Assembly: GCA_029339195.1 (NCBI GenBank)
Contig: JAPTJF010000036.1
Span: forward strand, 124,001-188,000
Length of the DNA stretch: 64,000 nucleotides
Reading direction: 5' to 3'
Origin: Micractinium sp. NFX-FRZ
Taxonomy: Eukaryota > Chlorophyta > Trebouxiophyceae > Chlorellales > Chlorellaceae
Part shown: piece by piece, positions 51,301 to 62,777 of the stretch
Numbering within the stretch: position 1 is the stretch's first letter
Layout of the letters: each line of letters opens with the position of its first letter
Notes under the pieces: generated by a model
The model's input: the letters and a program-made list of their open reading frames with translations, nothing else
What the model was told of the DNA's origin: nothing
The model's database searches: none
Made by a program: the position numbers and the translations under genes

Positions 51301-53251
51301 CGTGCCGGGGCGCCGACCCGAGTGGAGGCCCCGGGCAGCAGGCGCGCCGCAGCACGGGGCGGCAGGGAGCAGGGAGGAGTTTGTGGCCCGAGAAGCGGGC
51401 ACCGCCACTGTGTGAAAGTGGCAAGGACATCGGCTTGGGTGCAACCTCAGCCACAGGGCTGCCCCAGGCTGCATAACACAGCTCCCCCCGCAGAACCCCA
51501 CACTGCATTGTGACATCAGCCAGGCGCACCTGATGTAGGCATCCACCAACTTGGGCGACACCTGCAGCACGGACTCGAGCTCTGCCCGAATGGTGGGGGC
51601 CAGCTGGTCGGGGGTGCACTGGAAGATCTGCGGGGCAGGAGGAAGTGAGGCGTGGGCGAGGACGTTGCTACAGGGCAGTACGGGTACAGGGGTAGCAGTA
51701 CGGGCGGGGGTGCACCGCAAGATCTGCAGGGTAAGGGGAGGCGAGGGGGTTACACACTGTTTAGAGAAAGGCTCGATGAAATGGAAGATGGTTGGCAAAT
51801 GGAGGGCAGCCACACGCACGCGTGGAGGATGCTGGGGCATGCGGAGCGGGGGGCCAGGGGCAGGCACAGCGCAGGTGAGATCCAACCGTGGGGGCTGGGC
51901 CAGGCCAGCGCGCTCAGCGGGTCGCAGGGCACTGCACACGTCCACGCAGCGGCGGCAGCAGCGGCAGCGGCGCCAGCAGTGCATGCGGCACAAGCGGGGG
52001 GCCCAGTCGGTCTGACCTTCAAAGACATGCGGTGCAAGCTGGCCTCTGCAGCGTACCCATCCCCCGGCTGCGGCACTGGTGGCTGCGGCATCGGTGGCTG
52101 TGGCACCGGGAGCGGCTGCGCCTCCACGGCAGGCGGCGCCATGAGGGAGCAGGGGTCAAACTCGGGCGCCCAGTCCGCGTCCTCGATAGAAGGCATGGTG
52201 CTCAACGACGGGCGCTGCCGCTGCCGCTGCTGCTGCTGCTGCAACAGCTGCTGCTGCAGGTGCACATGCTGCATGCGCCAGGCGTGCTGATCGGCCGGCC
52301 CTGCAGGTAATGGCATGCCGGTGCCGTGATCGCTGCTGGGCAGCGGCTGCTGCTGGCAGTGCTGGGTGGCAAAGGCAGAGGTGTAGTGTGCGCCGATGGG
52401 CAGCGGCTGCTGCTGGTACTGCTGGGTGGCAAAGGCAGAGGTGCAGGGGGCGTCGTTTGGCAGCCGCTGCTGCTGGTACTGCTGGCTGGCAAAGGCAGAG
52501 GCGCAGGAGGGGTCGGCATCCAGAGGCGGTAGCTCGTGCTGTGAGAACGGGCTGCACGAGGCGGGCAGCGGCGGCGGCATGTCCAGTGCACCGGCGCTCA
52601 TTGCCTGCAACAGGACAGGGGGCGAGCAGGCACAGGCGTGCGGGGTCAGCAACACATCCACGAGTTCAATTCGATGCACAGCAGAGTCGGCAGGGGCGCC
52701 TGAGCTCGCGGCCTGCGCAGGGGGCGGACGGGCACTGACAACCCACGCTTGCTCTTCCCTCTCAGTGGTGGGCAGGCAAGCGAGGGGCCAACACCCCTTT
52801 GGGCATGGCAGCGTACCTCTGAAGTGAGCGGGTTGCTGACGCTGCCGCTGCCGGTGGGCTGCGAGAGGAGTGGCCCCTGGGGCGCACGTGGGGCCACCAG
52901 CGGTGCCGGCACGGCGTGCGGGGCCATGCCATGGGGCACGCCTGCACAGGCCGGAGTCAGGGGGCGGGAGCAGGCAGTGGGGGCAGCGTTGGTGGTGGGT
53001 GAGACAGGCAGCAGGGGGGAGAGCAGGGGGTGAGGGGAGTGGTGGTTTGCACAGGCAGCAGGCCAACGAGCGCGGGCAACAAGGGCGCGCGGGCAGGCAT
53101 GCAGGCAGGCCAGTGCACAAGCGCTGCGCCGGGGTGCGCACCCTTGCACTGCCACGCCGCCGGGCCGCCTAGCGGTGCATGCACACTCATTGGCTGCGAG
53201 CTGGGCGCCCCAGACGTGCTTGTGCTGCTGGGGTTGGTGTCCAGCTGAGAG

Positions 53252-53284
<33 letters not shown>

Positions 53285-54923
53285 GCAAAGCCGCGCGCCG
53301 CTGCCACCGCCGCTGCAGGTGCACGGCTCAGCACACTGCCGTTGGCGGCACCTGCCAGGCTGGCGGCGCTTGGCAGGGCCGTGGCGCTGCTCTGAGCCGC
53401 CCAGGGGCCCGTCACTGAGCCCAGCGCCGGCAGGACTGGGGGCGGCTGCAGCTGCAGCGGGCCACCCGTGGTCACCGTCACGGGGCGCACCACGAGCGCC
53501 TGCTGTGCCTGCTGCGCCTGCTGCGCCTGCGCCTGCTGGTGGTGTGAGGAAGATGACGGGTGCCACGCTGCCTGGCTCCCCGGCTGGTGCACCGAAGGCG
53601 ACCCCGGCTCTGGCTTCTCTGCAGGCGCCGGTACAGGGCTGCTGCGTGCCGGCGACCCCCCCGCTGCTGCGCCGCCGCCACAGCTCCCCGCCGGCCCCTT
53701 GCACAGCAGCGACTCTGTCGCCCCGCTGCCGCTGGCGCCCGCGCTGCCGCTGGGGCCGCCGCTGGCATTGGGGGCCCCGCTGCCGCTAGGGTGGCCGCTG
53801 GCACTGGGGGCGGCGCTGCCGCTAGGGGCTCCGCTGGCACTGGGGGCGGCGCTGCCGCTGGCGCCGCCGCTGGCACCGCCGCTGGGGGTGGCTGTGCCGG
53901 TACGGGGCGCACGCTTCCGCCGCCTCGCATTGTGCGTCTCCACCGCCACCCGGCAGGTGCGCTTCTCCCTATCAAAAGCGTCCAGCGCTTGGAAGCGCCC
54001 GCACTGCAGGATCGCAGCGTGGCAGCATGGCGTCACATGTTGCGGGGGTGCGCTTGTGTTGGTGTTTGTGGGTGGGAGAGGGGGGGAAGGGAGGATGGGG
54101 TCGTGGGCGGGACCAGGCCAGCCGGGCAGGAGAGAGCAATGGCTTGCGGCGTGCACACGCAGCAAGGCAGGCGTGCCATGGCGGCTGCGAACAGAGCAGT
54201 GTAAGTTCGGCACCCCCAGGGCAGGCAGGGCCAGGGCATGAGCGGAAGCGGGAAGACTCTGCAAGCACTACGACCGCCGCGCAGCAGCTCGCGTCACAAG
54301 GCCACCCGCAGCCGCCCAGCCACCTACTTGCGGATACGCATGTATGCACCACATGTGGAAATGCAGGGCGCCCCATTGACATTGCATTGGTGAAGTGACT
54401 GCAAACGGAAATCGCCCAGCGTCAGCACCCACCTTCTGACAGAACCGCACGTTGGCGCCGTCAATGCAGATGCAGGGCGCGGTGAAGTGGTCACGACAGA
54501 CGTGATACTTCTGCACATGGTTGATGGGTGGGGAGCGGGCGGGCCGCGGGTAGGAATTGAGGAGGGAGGGACCATAGACAGGCGGCGGCACCCGTGGGCG
54601 GGCCAGGCAGACTGCTTGGCGCTTAGGGCCATGGAGCAGAGCCCCTCCCCCCCGGCATCCGCCGCTTGCGCTGCATGTGGCGGCCACAACTGGCCCCTCA
54701 CCTTGTGATAAGCGAGCTGCAGTGGGTTGCTGCAGCCCTGCACCTGGCACCCCCCGCCTTGAAACCTTCTGCGGCGTTTCTTTTCAGTCGAGCCTGCGCC
54801 CTGCTGTGCAGCATCGTTCTGAGGCTCCTCCTGGGCGGGGACCTTCTTCACCGCCTGCACCGCCCTACTGTCCCACTCATAGTGGGCCTGCTGCCAGGGG
54901 GCGGTAGCTGCCTGCGCACCCAT
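48322..54923 (-). CDS. SBP-box transcription factor B, SPL1/SPL12/CRR1 class, with C-terminal membrane span
   Basis: This class includes Arabidopsis SPL1/SPL12/SPL7 and Chlamydomonas CRR1, a copper and hypoxia regulator. Eleven exons: 54702-54923, 54433-54510, 53142-54003, 52817-52941, 52017-52604, 51530-51627, 50858-51228, 50058-50555, 49259-49639, 48863-49020 and 48322-48507 (about 1,188 aa). The SBP domain spans residues 59-131: CQVQGC, AYHK, KYHVCRDHF, RFCQK, CGRFQALDAF and RTCRVAVETHNARRRKR. A Gln/Ser/Ala-rich middle contains three near-perfect SAFATQQYQQQ units. The class-specific domain follows: PDQLAPTIRAELESVLQVSP, AYIRPGCTHLTVDLLL, a Trp-Asp region and LAVELWSD. An acidic stretch precedes a C-terminal hydrophobic segment ASLAALYLMLLLLRPLL, as in SPL1. 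No Cys-rich CRR1-type tail is seen. The start is uncertain: the frame is open to about 55055 without another ATG. Confidence 0.9.
48650..48745 (-). repeat. Short tandem repeat within SBP-B intron 10
   Basis: GACGCTCGGCGGGCATAGCA occurs at about 48657 and 48707, each followed by GGCA-containing short repeats (GCATAGCAGGCA). It lies between exons 10 and 11. No coding relation is evident. Confidence 0.75.
51700..51730 (-). repeat. Copy of the SBP-B exon 6 acceptor region
   Basis: On the minus strand CTGCAG|ATCTTGCGGTGCACCCCCGC lies about 95 bp upstream of the real CGCAG|ATCTTCCAGTGCACCCCCGA at 51627. It is preceded by its own pyrimidine-poor tract and followed by unrelated sequence. Confidence 0.8.
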
Positions 54924-56047
54924 ACCGCCAGGGGCTTGGTTGGCGAAAGCAGCGCAGTCCCGACCGCCGCAAGATGTAAATGAGCTGATCGAGCCCTTGT
55001 GTGACACGGTCCTTACGCTCGCCCCACGACTCCTCTGCTCGGGGCCTCAAGGCCTCTTGCTCTCTGGCAAGACGCTACACACATCCTGCCGGTGTAGGCC
55101 AAGCAACGCAGGTGCTTGGTATAAGCAGGCTTAACTAGCTTCCTGGCAGCGCAACCAGACGCTGGCACCGCTAAGCACTGGTGGATGTCCCTGCCTCTTG
55201 CACTCTCTCTCTGGTGTCCACCCCGTTTGTGGCATCGAGCATAATACTCTGCCGCACAATCCCGGCCCCGGCTTGCAGCCATGGGACCAGGCTCAACACT
55301 GGTCGATCGCCTGCCGAGGCGGGCGAGCACTGCCGCACCGCCCCTCGATTGCACCACCGCACCAAATCTCACTGCTCGGGAGTGCTGCAACGCAGCTGGG
55401 CGCCGCAAGGGGCCCCATGCCTGCTGCTGTGCCTGGGGCTGCTGCTTTCAGCCCTGGCAGTGGTCCCTTCCAATGGCACACAACCCACAGGGCACCCCAC
55501 AACCCCGCACAGGTTTGGGGGCAGTACACAGGAGGAGCCCGTACGTGACAAGGCATCGGAGAGGAGCCCATGCACTGGTGTAAGCTGCTCTGCCCCCATC
55601 CACCTCCCTCGACCTCCCCCTGTTCAGACGCCATGCACAGCAGCGGGAGCACTGCCAAGCCGGCAGAACCGTGCTGCCCACGGCGCCTGTGGCCCACTCA
55701 GAGCGCCTTCCTGTGCATGCACACAACGTGTACCGGCCATGGCTTGCTCCGCCACCCCGGTTAAAGTGGGTGGAAACATACAAAAGGCTTTGCAAAAGAC
55801 TCAAGTCGGAGGTCACAGCACAAACCAGCACTCCTGGCAGCACAGCATGCTCCCTACCCATCACTCTGGCAGCTGATCCGGCCGCCGCCCCGGCGCCACG
55901 CCTGCTCAGTCTGAGGCCCAGGCGGCTGCGCACGGCGTCACGCCAACAGCGGCTGCTGGGCGCCCCCTGTCCCTGCCACCCAGCGCTCCCCTCTGGTAGC
56001 CACCAACTGGCATCCCCGGCTTCTGGCGCGTCCGGCAGCCCCTCTGT
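54924..56047. other. Spacer between SBP factor B and the PARP-zinc-finger gene
   Basis: This holds the 5' region of SBP factor B (and possibly an upstream first exon) and the 3' UTR of the zinc-finger gene, both on the minus strand. A plus-strand ORF (55181-55876) is open but low in codon bias and has no domain, so I do not call it. Confidence 0.45.
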
Positions 56048-58660
56048 TCACTTCTTCCCCTTGCGCTTGGCAGCCGGCTTGGGAGCCTCCGCCTCTTCCT
56101 CCTCCTCCTCCTCCTCCTCCTCTTCCTCCTCCTCTGCAGGGCAGGTGCGTGTCACGGCAGCACACGGCAGGTGGGTACATGATAATGAAAATGCAAGGCA
56201 AGATTGGGCCGGGGCGGAGCGACCGAGGGCGGCGCTATCACTGGCTCGCAGGAATGGGGGATTAGGGGGGGTGTTGATTGTTTCTGCAAGCCAGCCATGC
56301 ACAGGGCAACCGTGCGGCACCACGTGATGCGGCATCACGGAACAGCACAGCGGGCTGTCTCACTCGGGCTTGCAATGGCAGCAACTTTTCCTTCTCGTCT
56401 AGAAGAACTAGGAGTGGAGCTAAAAAGTGAGCACACGACACAAGCACGCACCCTCGTCGGCAGCCGCTGGCTCCTCCTCCTCTCCCTCCTCCTCCACCAC
56501 TGCATTAAGAAACGCAAGCGGGAAGGGCAGGTCATTGGCAGAGTGGCTTCAGTCAGGTCAGAACGGTACAGGGCAGCTCGGCGGCAGGCTGGAGGTCCGT
56601 CGCCAGCGGTGCAAGTGCTGTGCCACCGCTCCATGCATGCACTGCAGAGCGGTGCAGTGCTGTGCCACCGCTCCATGCAGGCAGGCAATCGAATGCAGAT
56701 GCTGGGCAGCCGCCAGGCAGACCCTCTGCCCTGGCTGCCACCTCCCACATCCCAACCTCGCAACCCCGCAGCTTCCGGCAGTGCTGAGTGCAATGCATCA
56801 CCGTACCTGCTGCCGCCTCCTCCTCCTCGCTCTCCTCCTCCTCCTCCTCCTCCTCCTCCTCCTTCTTTGCCTTCTTCTTGGCCGGCTGCTTGCTCCCCGG
56901 CTTCTTGGCGGCGGCCCCCGTCTGCACGGACAAGCCAGCGTAGCGGGGGCATTGATGAGGAGGGCGGGGAGGGAGACTGGATGGACAGCTGAAGCGCTCG
57001 ACTTCGGGCGACCGGTGTTGCATGCGGCAAGCGGCAGGCAGGCAGGCGCGCATGCGGGCAGGCAGGCAGGCAGGCTCCCTGGGCGGCGCAAGGCTGCACC
57101 AGAGGCGGCTTGCCCGCGCCCACCAGGCCCCCGCCCCCACCCTACACCACCCTATGACAACCCCATCTGCCGCAAAAGCAACTCCCACCGTTGGCTGTTC
57201 GAGCTACTCCTCACACAGGTCCGCTTCCCTCCCCCTTTGAAATCCATCCAGTGACCCCTCACTGTACCTTGGCTGCGCCGCTGCTCTTCTTGCCCGCCTG
57301 CTTCTCCGCAAACGCCTTGTGCACCAGATCCTGCACAGATGAGATGCAAGATCGTCAGACTACCTTACGTTTGAGTTTGTGAAAACAAGGCAGTGGCCTA
57401 ATGCTCCGCTAGAACGCCTTGTGCACCAGGTCCTGCGGAAGAAGGATGCAGCATGGTACAATTTTTGCCGAAGCAGCAGCCCGCTGCTCCGGCCAGTGCC
57501 CTGGGCCCCGGGCCAGCACCGCAGCGCACAGAAACATCACCTGCAGCTGTGGTGCACAGGGCAGCACGTCCCAAGAACAGGCACCTGCTGCAGCTGGGAT
57601 GCACCGCCTAGCCGTCCCAAGACCAGGCATGACCCCACCGCCTTCACAACTGTTACAGTGATTGACCAGGCTCGCTCACCTGGTCCGGCTTCTTCAGGGC
57701 CCCCAGCCCCTCCAGCTTGTCTGGGCCGCCAATGTTGCCCAGCACGCGCGAACCAGCGCACTCCCTGGGAAGCAGTTGGGGCAGAATGGAGGGGGTGGGT
57801 TGGGGTATGGGAGATGAGAAGGGCAGGCGGTTTGCCAGGGCCGCCAGCGTTTGCCCAGCATGCGCATGGCGGTGCGCTCCCTCGGGCGGCAGTTGGTTTG
57901 GGGGCAGGGTGGGTGGGGCTAGGTGGGGTGGGGTGGAGGCAAAGTGCAGGCGGTTGTCAGGGCCGCAGAGGTAGCCCAGCATGCGGTAGCCGGAACACTG
58001 CCTGGGGAGGGGCAGTTAGGTTGGAGGCAGGGTGGGTGGGGCGGGTCAGAGGAGGGTATAAGACGGGGGCGCCTGGGGGAAGGTAAGGGGCAGGAGGTGT
58101 AGGGGCCGCCGATGTTGCCCAGCACACCGCGAGCCGGCACACTGCCTGGGTCATAAACTTGGGTAACGAGTGGGGTGGATAAGAGCACTGCTGTCCACCC
58201 CGAACCGCAACCGACACGGGGCCGGCCCACAGCACGCCTCACCAGTGCCGCCAGCGGGTGCTCCTGCGCCCGTCGGTGCCAGCCGACTCCATGCCCAGCC
58301 GCAGCTCGCCCTGCAGGGGGCAAGTTTTGGGGATTGGGACCAGATAGTTAGCAAACCACCGCAACCCGCAGCATTGGTGGCGCCCCACGATGGCTCCTCT
58401 CGCCCCGCTCCACCCCGCCCCGCCCTGGCACACCCCGCCCTTCCCCGCTGTCGCCTCACCTCACCTCGTCACGCCTCCCAGCCCGTACCGCCCCACCAAT
58501 GCCCCGCCTGCCCTGCCCCAACACCCTTCCCTTCCCCCACCTTCCCGAACCCTCCTCCTACCACCCCTTCCACGTTCCCACCCGCCTTGTCAATCGTCTC
58601 CTTGCATGTCTGGCACTTGACCTTGGCCTCTGGGCACTTGTCAACCTTGTAAGTGGACAT
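56048..58660 (-). CDS. Small nuclear protein with one PARP-type zinc finger and an acidic tail
   Basis: PARP-type fingers (PARP1, DNA ligase 3, plant 3' phosphatase ZDP) recognise DNA nicks and ends. Seven exons: 58586-58660, 58243-58310, 57680-57764, 57268-57330, 56807-56921, 56452-56499 and 56048-56133 (179 aa). Zinc ligands are C16, C19, H47 and C50, in CQTC and WRHWEC contexts. GELRLG after the first pair and VLGNIGGPDKLEGLGALKK after the second are typical. A Lys-rich segment (AAAKKPGSKQPAKKKAKK) is followed by long Glu runs and a final AAKRKGKK. There is no catalytic PARP, BRCT or phosphatase domain, so it is a stand-alone finger, perhaps a DNA-break sensor or chromatin adaptor (inference). 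Intron 1 needs a GC donor (AAG|GCGGGT) to join DK to GELRLG. Introns 2 and 3 carry multiple copies of exon starts. Confidence 0.88.
57412..57438 (-). repeat. Copy of the PARP-zinc-finger exon 4 start
   Basis: On the minus strand CGCAG|GACCTGGTGCACAAGGCGTT is followed at once by a TAG stop. It lies 98 bp upstream of the real exon 4 start at 57330 (GCAG|GATCTGGTGCACAAGGCGTT). Confidence 0.85.
57841..58150 (-). repeat. Array of three copies of the PARP-zinc-finger exon 3 start in intron 2
   Basis: The first 45 or so bases of exon 3 with the acceptor (CCCAG|GGAGTGCGCTGG and VLGNIGGPD codons) recur at about 57841-57885, 57958-58006 and 58104-58150, stepping by roughly 115-145 bp from the real exon. 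The farthest copy still reads VLGNIGGP; the middle reads MLGYLCGPD; the nearest is most decayed. Confidence 0.85.
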
Positions 58661-60275
58661 GCTGCCGGAGGGATGCCTGCACGCAAGGAATGGAAAGGGA
58701 GGGAGCAGGTGATATACGGTGAGAAACAGGGCGGGCGAGCACCTAGAAGGAGGAGTGGGGAAGGGTTGTGCCAACTCGAGACTGTGCGGGTAGCCGTGCT
58801 GGCCAGATGCCCCGAGAGAGTGGCTGCAAGCACAGGCAGTGCAGCGGCGGGGGGTGAGCCGTGGCGGCAAGTCAGTTTGTTGGGTGGAAAAGATGCCTTG
58901 ATTGCTGCAGGATGGAAATTTTTCGAGGCACAGGCAATGCAGGGGCAGTGGGGTCAGACGGGGGCGTATGGTGAGCAGGCGGGAGGTGAACAGGGGGGAA
59001 AGTGTGGGGCTGAGCGGCGGGCGGTGAGTGGGCGGGAGCTTCTCAGGAGTGACGAGTCGAGTGCTACAGGCAAGCTGCCTTGAGAACGGCTCGGTAATCG
59101 AGTTCTGTATCAGTGTTTGCAACTGGCGGCACGACACAAGCTGGTAAGAAGCACTGGGGAGGGCTCCAAAGAGGCCTGGGGCTGTCGCCGCCGCCCGTCG
59201 TCGGCGCGCGACGACGCCCGCCCGCCGGTGTTTGCTGGTGCACCGACGCGTGCATCGGCATGCATCATCAATGTGTCGACTTGGTGTCGCACGCTCAAAT
59301 GCAGCCCCTGCAACGCGTCCGAGGCAGGGAGGGGGCCAGAGCACTCCGTGCCTTTCGCGCGAGCCTGTCCAACGCTCCCTACGCTCACCCGCTCGCGTTC
59401 CGGTAGTTGGCGACCTCTTCTCAGGCGATCCGCTCCGGGTCCAGCGAGTATTCTGCAGCAAGAAGAGAGGGTGGCGCTCAGCAGCCGCCATCACCTCCTC
59501 CTGCAACCTCGCAACCCTTGCCCCCGTGCTCCACCACCCCTCAAGAGTCCCACCTGATATGTATCGAGGCAATGCAGGGCAGAAAGCTGGCGAGGCGGAA
59601 GTCGACCCCACTTGGCTGCAGGTGCAGCTGCGTGCCAGGCGCCGCTCCCCGCTGCCGCTGTGCCCTCGCATGCATACTGCGGCGCACATGTGCCTTCCCC
59701 TCGCCCTCGTCCTCTACCTGTTGTCACCTCCAGGTTATACGAATGGTTTGCTTATTTAGGGAGTGTAAAGTATACTTGCGGAGCGGAGCGGCACGCCAGA
59801 AAGTGGGGTTGCACACATCAGTCAGGGCAAGGAATGTGCACGAGCAGCGGCAGCGGCTGATGGCTGCACGCCATCGTGCATGCGCCGTCACGAGTCAAAG
59901 TTTGCGGGGATACATGGGCAGGCGTGCATTGGCAGGGTAGGCAGATGGGCAAAAGTGGGGGCACAGGCGCAGCAGGACAGGAGGCAGGGAGTGGAAGCGT
60001 GAGCGGGAAGCGAGATGGGCAGCGGCAGGCGAGAGATGTGCCTGCCTAGAGGGCAATAGGTTCATGGTGCCAAGACAGGCCCATCGGCTGGCCATTGGGT
60101 GCAGTACAGGGCAATGGGGAGGGTGTGGTTTGTGCTGCGTCCGTGCTGCTGCCCCTGCCCCGCTGCCCTTTAAAGAGGCATTCGGCGCCGCCAGCTGGCG
60201 CCCTCCCTTGCGGCCTCCCTTGCGGCCAGGGGGGAGGCACTGGTGCCCCTCCCCCCTGGCTCGTGCGCTTGCCCC
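58661..60275. other. 1.6 kb spacer between the PARP-zinc-finger gene and GOS1
   Basis: This holds the promoter of the zinc-finger gene and the 3' UTR of GOS1, both on the minus strand. A TGTAA at 59764-59768 on the plus strand sits in a short AT-rich patch but has no convincing plus-strand gene before it. On the minus strand at about 59420-59456 an acceptor-like GCAG is followed by codons reading EYSLDPERIA and then a stop. This could be a remnant or a 5' UTR exon. Nothing firmer can be said. Confidence 0.45.
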
Positions 60276-62777
60276 TCATTTGTGCCACCAGTAGATCAGG
60301 ATGAACAGCGTGCATGCCGCCACCACGCCCGCCAGTATCAGATTGTCCTGTAGCCGTGAAGAGCATGAACCAGGGATGCTTACAACGGGGCACACCGCAG
60401 CGCATGCGGGGCTGGGGAGATGGCCGGGCGGGGCGGCAGCACACAGCCGGCGGCGGCAGCAGCAGCAGCATCAGCACTGACTAGGGCCCAGAGGCTGGGC
60501 CAGCTGAGCTCCCTGTTTGCACCTGAGCCCCGCCCGCACGACCCCGCACTGCGCTGTGGCTGGCGGGGGGCACCCACCGCAGCATTGTAGCACAGAGCAG
60601 GCCGCGACAGCAAGCAGGCCCTTGCCCCTGCCCCCGCCACCGCCCCCCTCACCCGGTTTTTGCGCCGCCGCACGGCGTTGAGCAGCGTGTTGACCACCGG
60701 GAACTTGGCCCCTAGGCTGGACATCTTCCCGCCGATCCCCTCAAACACCGTGCGCTGCTGGCCCAGCCCCGAGCCGACCGCCTGTGCCGTCCCCATGACC
60801 TCGTCTAGCGCCGCATTCGTGCTGGCCAGCATGCCGCGCTCCCGCAGCAGCAGCCCAGCGTTGCTCGTCTGCCCCTGCAGCAGCGGCGCGTGCTGCCCGC
60901 CGCCGCCGGCGCCGCCCAAAAGATCCACTCGGTCGCGCGCCGCACCCACCATGCTCTGCAGCCGCCGGAACTCCTGCAGTTGTGCAAAAACATACACGAG
61001 GGATTTGGCAGGCGGCAAGTTTTATGTTGCAGGTTTTAAGCCGCGCCCACCATGCTGTGCCGCCACCGGAACTCAGCTAAAAAGCACCAGGATAAGCGCA
61101 GGCAGGGAGGTTGAACAGCAGTGGGAGGAAGCACACGCGCCCACCAGGGGCCCCACCAGGCAGGAATAGCCCCCGCACCACCCACCCCGAAAGCCGTGCA
61201 TGGTTTGTTGGTGGGTTGCCTGTACCAACAAGGACCCCTGGCCCACTATGGACCAATGCCAGCACCCAGAGGCACGCCCCACAAACCTGCTGGAAATCGT
61301 GCATGATGTCTCGGTGCCGCGCCAGCATGTGTGAGCGAGAGTCGGCACCGCCGCTCATGTTGCTGCGGGGACGGTGGGGGGCGGGAGGGCGGGCGGGGGT
61401 GGGAGGGGAGCCGGCGCAGTGGGAGGGGAGGCGCAGGGTACATGTTGGGACACTGTGGCTCCTGGCTGCACCACCGGCCGTCACAAGCCTGTACCCACTG
61501 CCCCATCAACCCACACCCACATCTGACACCTGCGTCAGCAGCGTGTCCAATGCCTCTCTCTGCCCAACTGCATCTGCACCCACGCCCCCTTCTTCTCAAC
61601 ACTGGCCCCCCTGCGCAACCTCGCCTGAAGATTGAGTCGTTGATGTCTGATCCCACCCCTATCTGCACATGAGCTACTTGTTACTCCTCCAACAGCCGTG
61701 CCAGCAGCTTTGCGGTCCCCCTGCACGCCACTGCACTCCCACACACCTGCAAGTCCCACCGCACCACCCCGATCTGCACCGGCAGCTTTCCCAACCCTCG
61801 CCATTCCCAGCCCCTCTGAACGCCTCCCTGCACCAGCTGCTGAGCAAGGCCCCACACCCACCTGCGCATCGAGTCGTTGACGTCTGACAGGCGCGACAGC
61901 AGCTTCTCTATCTCCCCTGCTTTCGAATGCAGCAGCTGCAGGGCGGGGCGGGCGGGCGGGGGCGGGTGGGCGGCACCGGCGGGGCATGAGCGCAGCCAGG
62001 GTGCTGCATGACCTTGAAGCTGTGCATCTGCGGCAGCAACGCTGAGGAACTGTGCAGGCAATGGTGCGGGCTGCTGCAAAATTGGCAAGGGAGGCGTGAG
62101 GAGGGGCAGGACCATCCTGCTCCTCGCCGTCTGCACAGCACAGTGCCACAACCCGCAATTTAACTGAACCCTAGTGCCACAGAGCACCCAACCAGGGAAA
62201 GCGTTGTGGGGCCCTGCGACCTACCTGATCTGTCGCCATCCCGCTCTCCCCCTTGCTGTAACCGTACTCATACCCCGAGCTCAGCTTGCCGTAGGCTGCC
62301 ACCTTCATGTCCAGCTCGCTCTCCAGCTTGCGCGCCTGGGACAGGGACAGGGGTGAGTGGGGCATGTGCGAGGGACCGGCGGTGGCGGGTGGGGGCATGA
62401 GGCACGCGTCGGTGGGAGTGGGGAAGAATGCGGTGGCACCGCGCACTCTCGCGGCTCCCTCCTTCGGGGATCACCACTTCAGACTCGGATTGCTGCATCC
62501 GAAAGCGGCACACGCTGCCTGCTGTCCCCACAATGCTCGACGCTGCCCGGTTCCGCCGGTGCACGCCGTCGCTTCCGCTGCCGCCAACGCGCAGATAGTG
62601 GGGGGGCCCACCTCGCGGCGTAGATCGTCCCATGCCTTCTGCGACGACTCTGTAGACGATTGCTTGACCTGTGTTCTGCAGGAAACGGGGGTTGGAGGCG
62701 ATCGGCGAGAGGGCCCAAGCCTCGCAATCGCGTTGGCAGCCCCCAAGCCCTCCGGCTTACGTGGGAGCGTAGGCCAT
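60276..62777 (-). CDS. GOS1: Golgi Qb-SNARE GOS1 / GOSR1 (GOS28)
   Basis: GOS1 is a Golgi SNARE acting in intra-Golgi and ER-Golgi fusion with syntaxin 5-type partners. Seven exons: 62761-62777, 62612-62675, 62225-62335, 61862-61935, 61287-61362, 60653-60973 and 60276-60347 (244 aa; family about 230-250). Family landmarks in order: AWDDLRREARKLESELDMKV, EIEKLLSRLSDVNDSM, LARHRDIMHDFQQEFRRLQS, the SNARE helix from LLRERGMLASTNAALDEVMG to VFEGIGGKMSSLGAKFPVVN, RRRKNR, and the C-terminal anchor LILAGVVAACTLFILIYWWH. The central Gln of the SNARE helix lies near GLGQQRTVF. A Gly-rich loop before the SNARE helix is lineage-specific. The first exon is only 17 nt (MAYAP plus two bases). Introns 4 and 5 carry copies of neighbouring exon ends. 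Confidence 0.95.
61041..61076 (-). repeat. Copy of the GOS1 exon 6 start
   Basis: Plus-strand CGCGCCCACCATGCTGTGCC and the following CGCCACCGGAACTC repeat the exon 6 start region (about 60940-60973, CGCCGCACCCACCATGCTCT) 100 bp away inside intron 5. The acceptor AG of the copy reads CTGAG. Confidence 0.75.
61620..61652 (-). repeat. Copy of the GOS1 exon 4 end
   Basis: Plus-strand CGCCTGAAGATTGAGTCGTT and the following GATGTCTGA resemble the exon 4 end with its donor (CACCTGCGCATCGAGTCGTT at about 61859). It lies 240 bp downstream within intron 4. Confidence 0.75.

Noticed and set aside
55181..55876. Possible plus-strand gene between SBP-B and the PARP-zinc-finger gene
   Set aside because: The frame is open, but no domain, splice pattern or coding bias supports it. 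It lies where UTRs of two minus-strand genes are expected.
57841..58150. Repeats in zinc-finger intron 2 considered as a CRISPR-like array or transposon
   Set aside because: The units are diverged copies of the adjacent exon start, not identical repeats with unique spacers, and there are no terminal inverted repeats or transposase.
59232..59759. Plus-strand ORF ending just before a TGTAA motif
   Set aside because: The position near TGTAA is suggestive, but the translation is Arg/Pro/Ser-rich without any motif or splice-supported partner exon. It is not strong enough to call.
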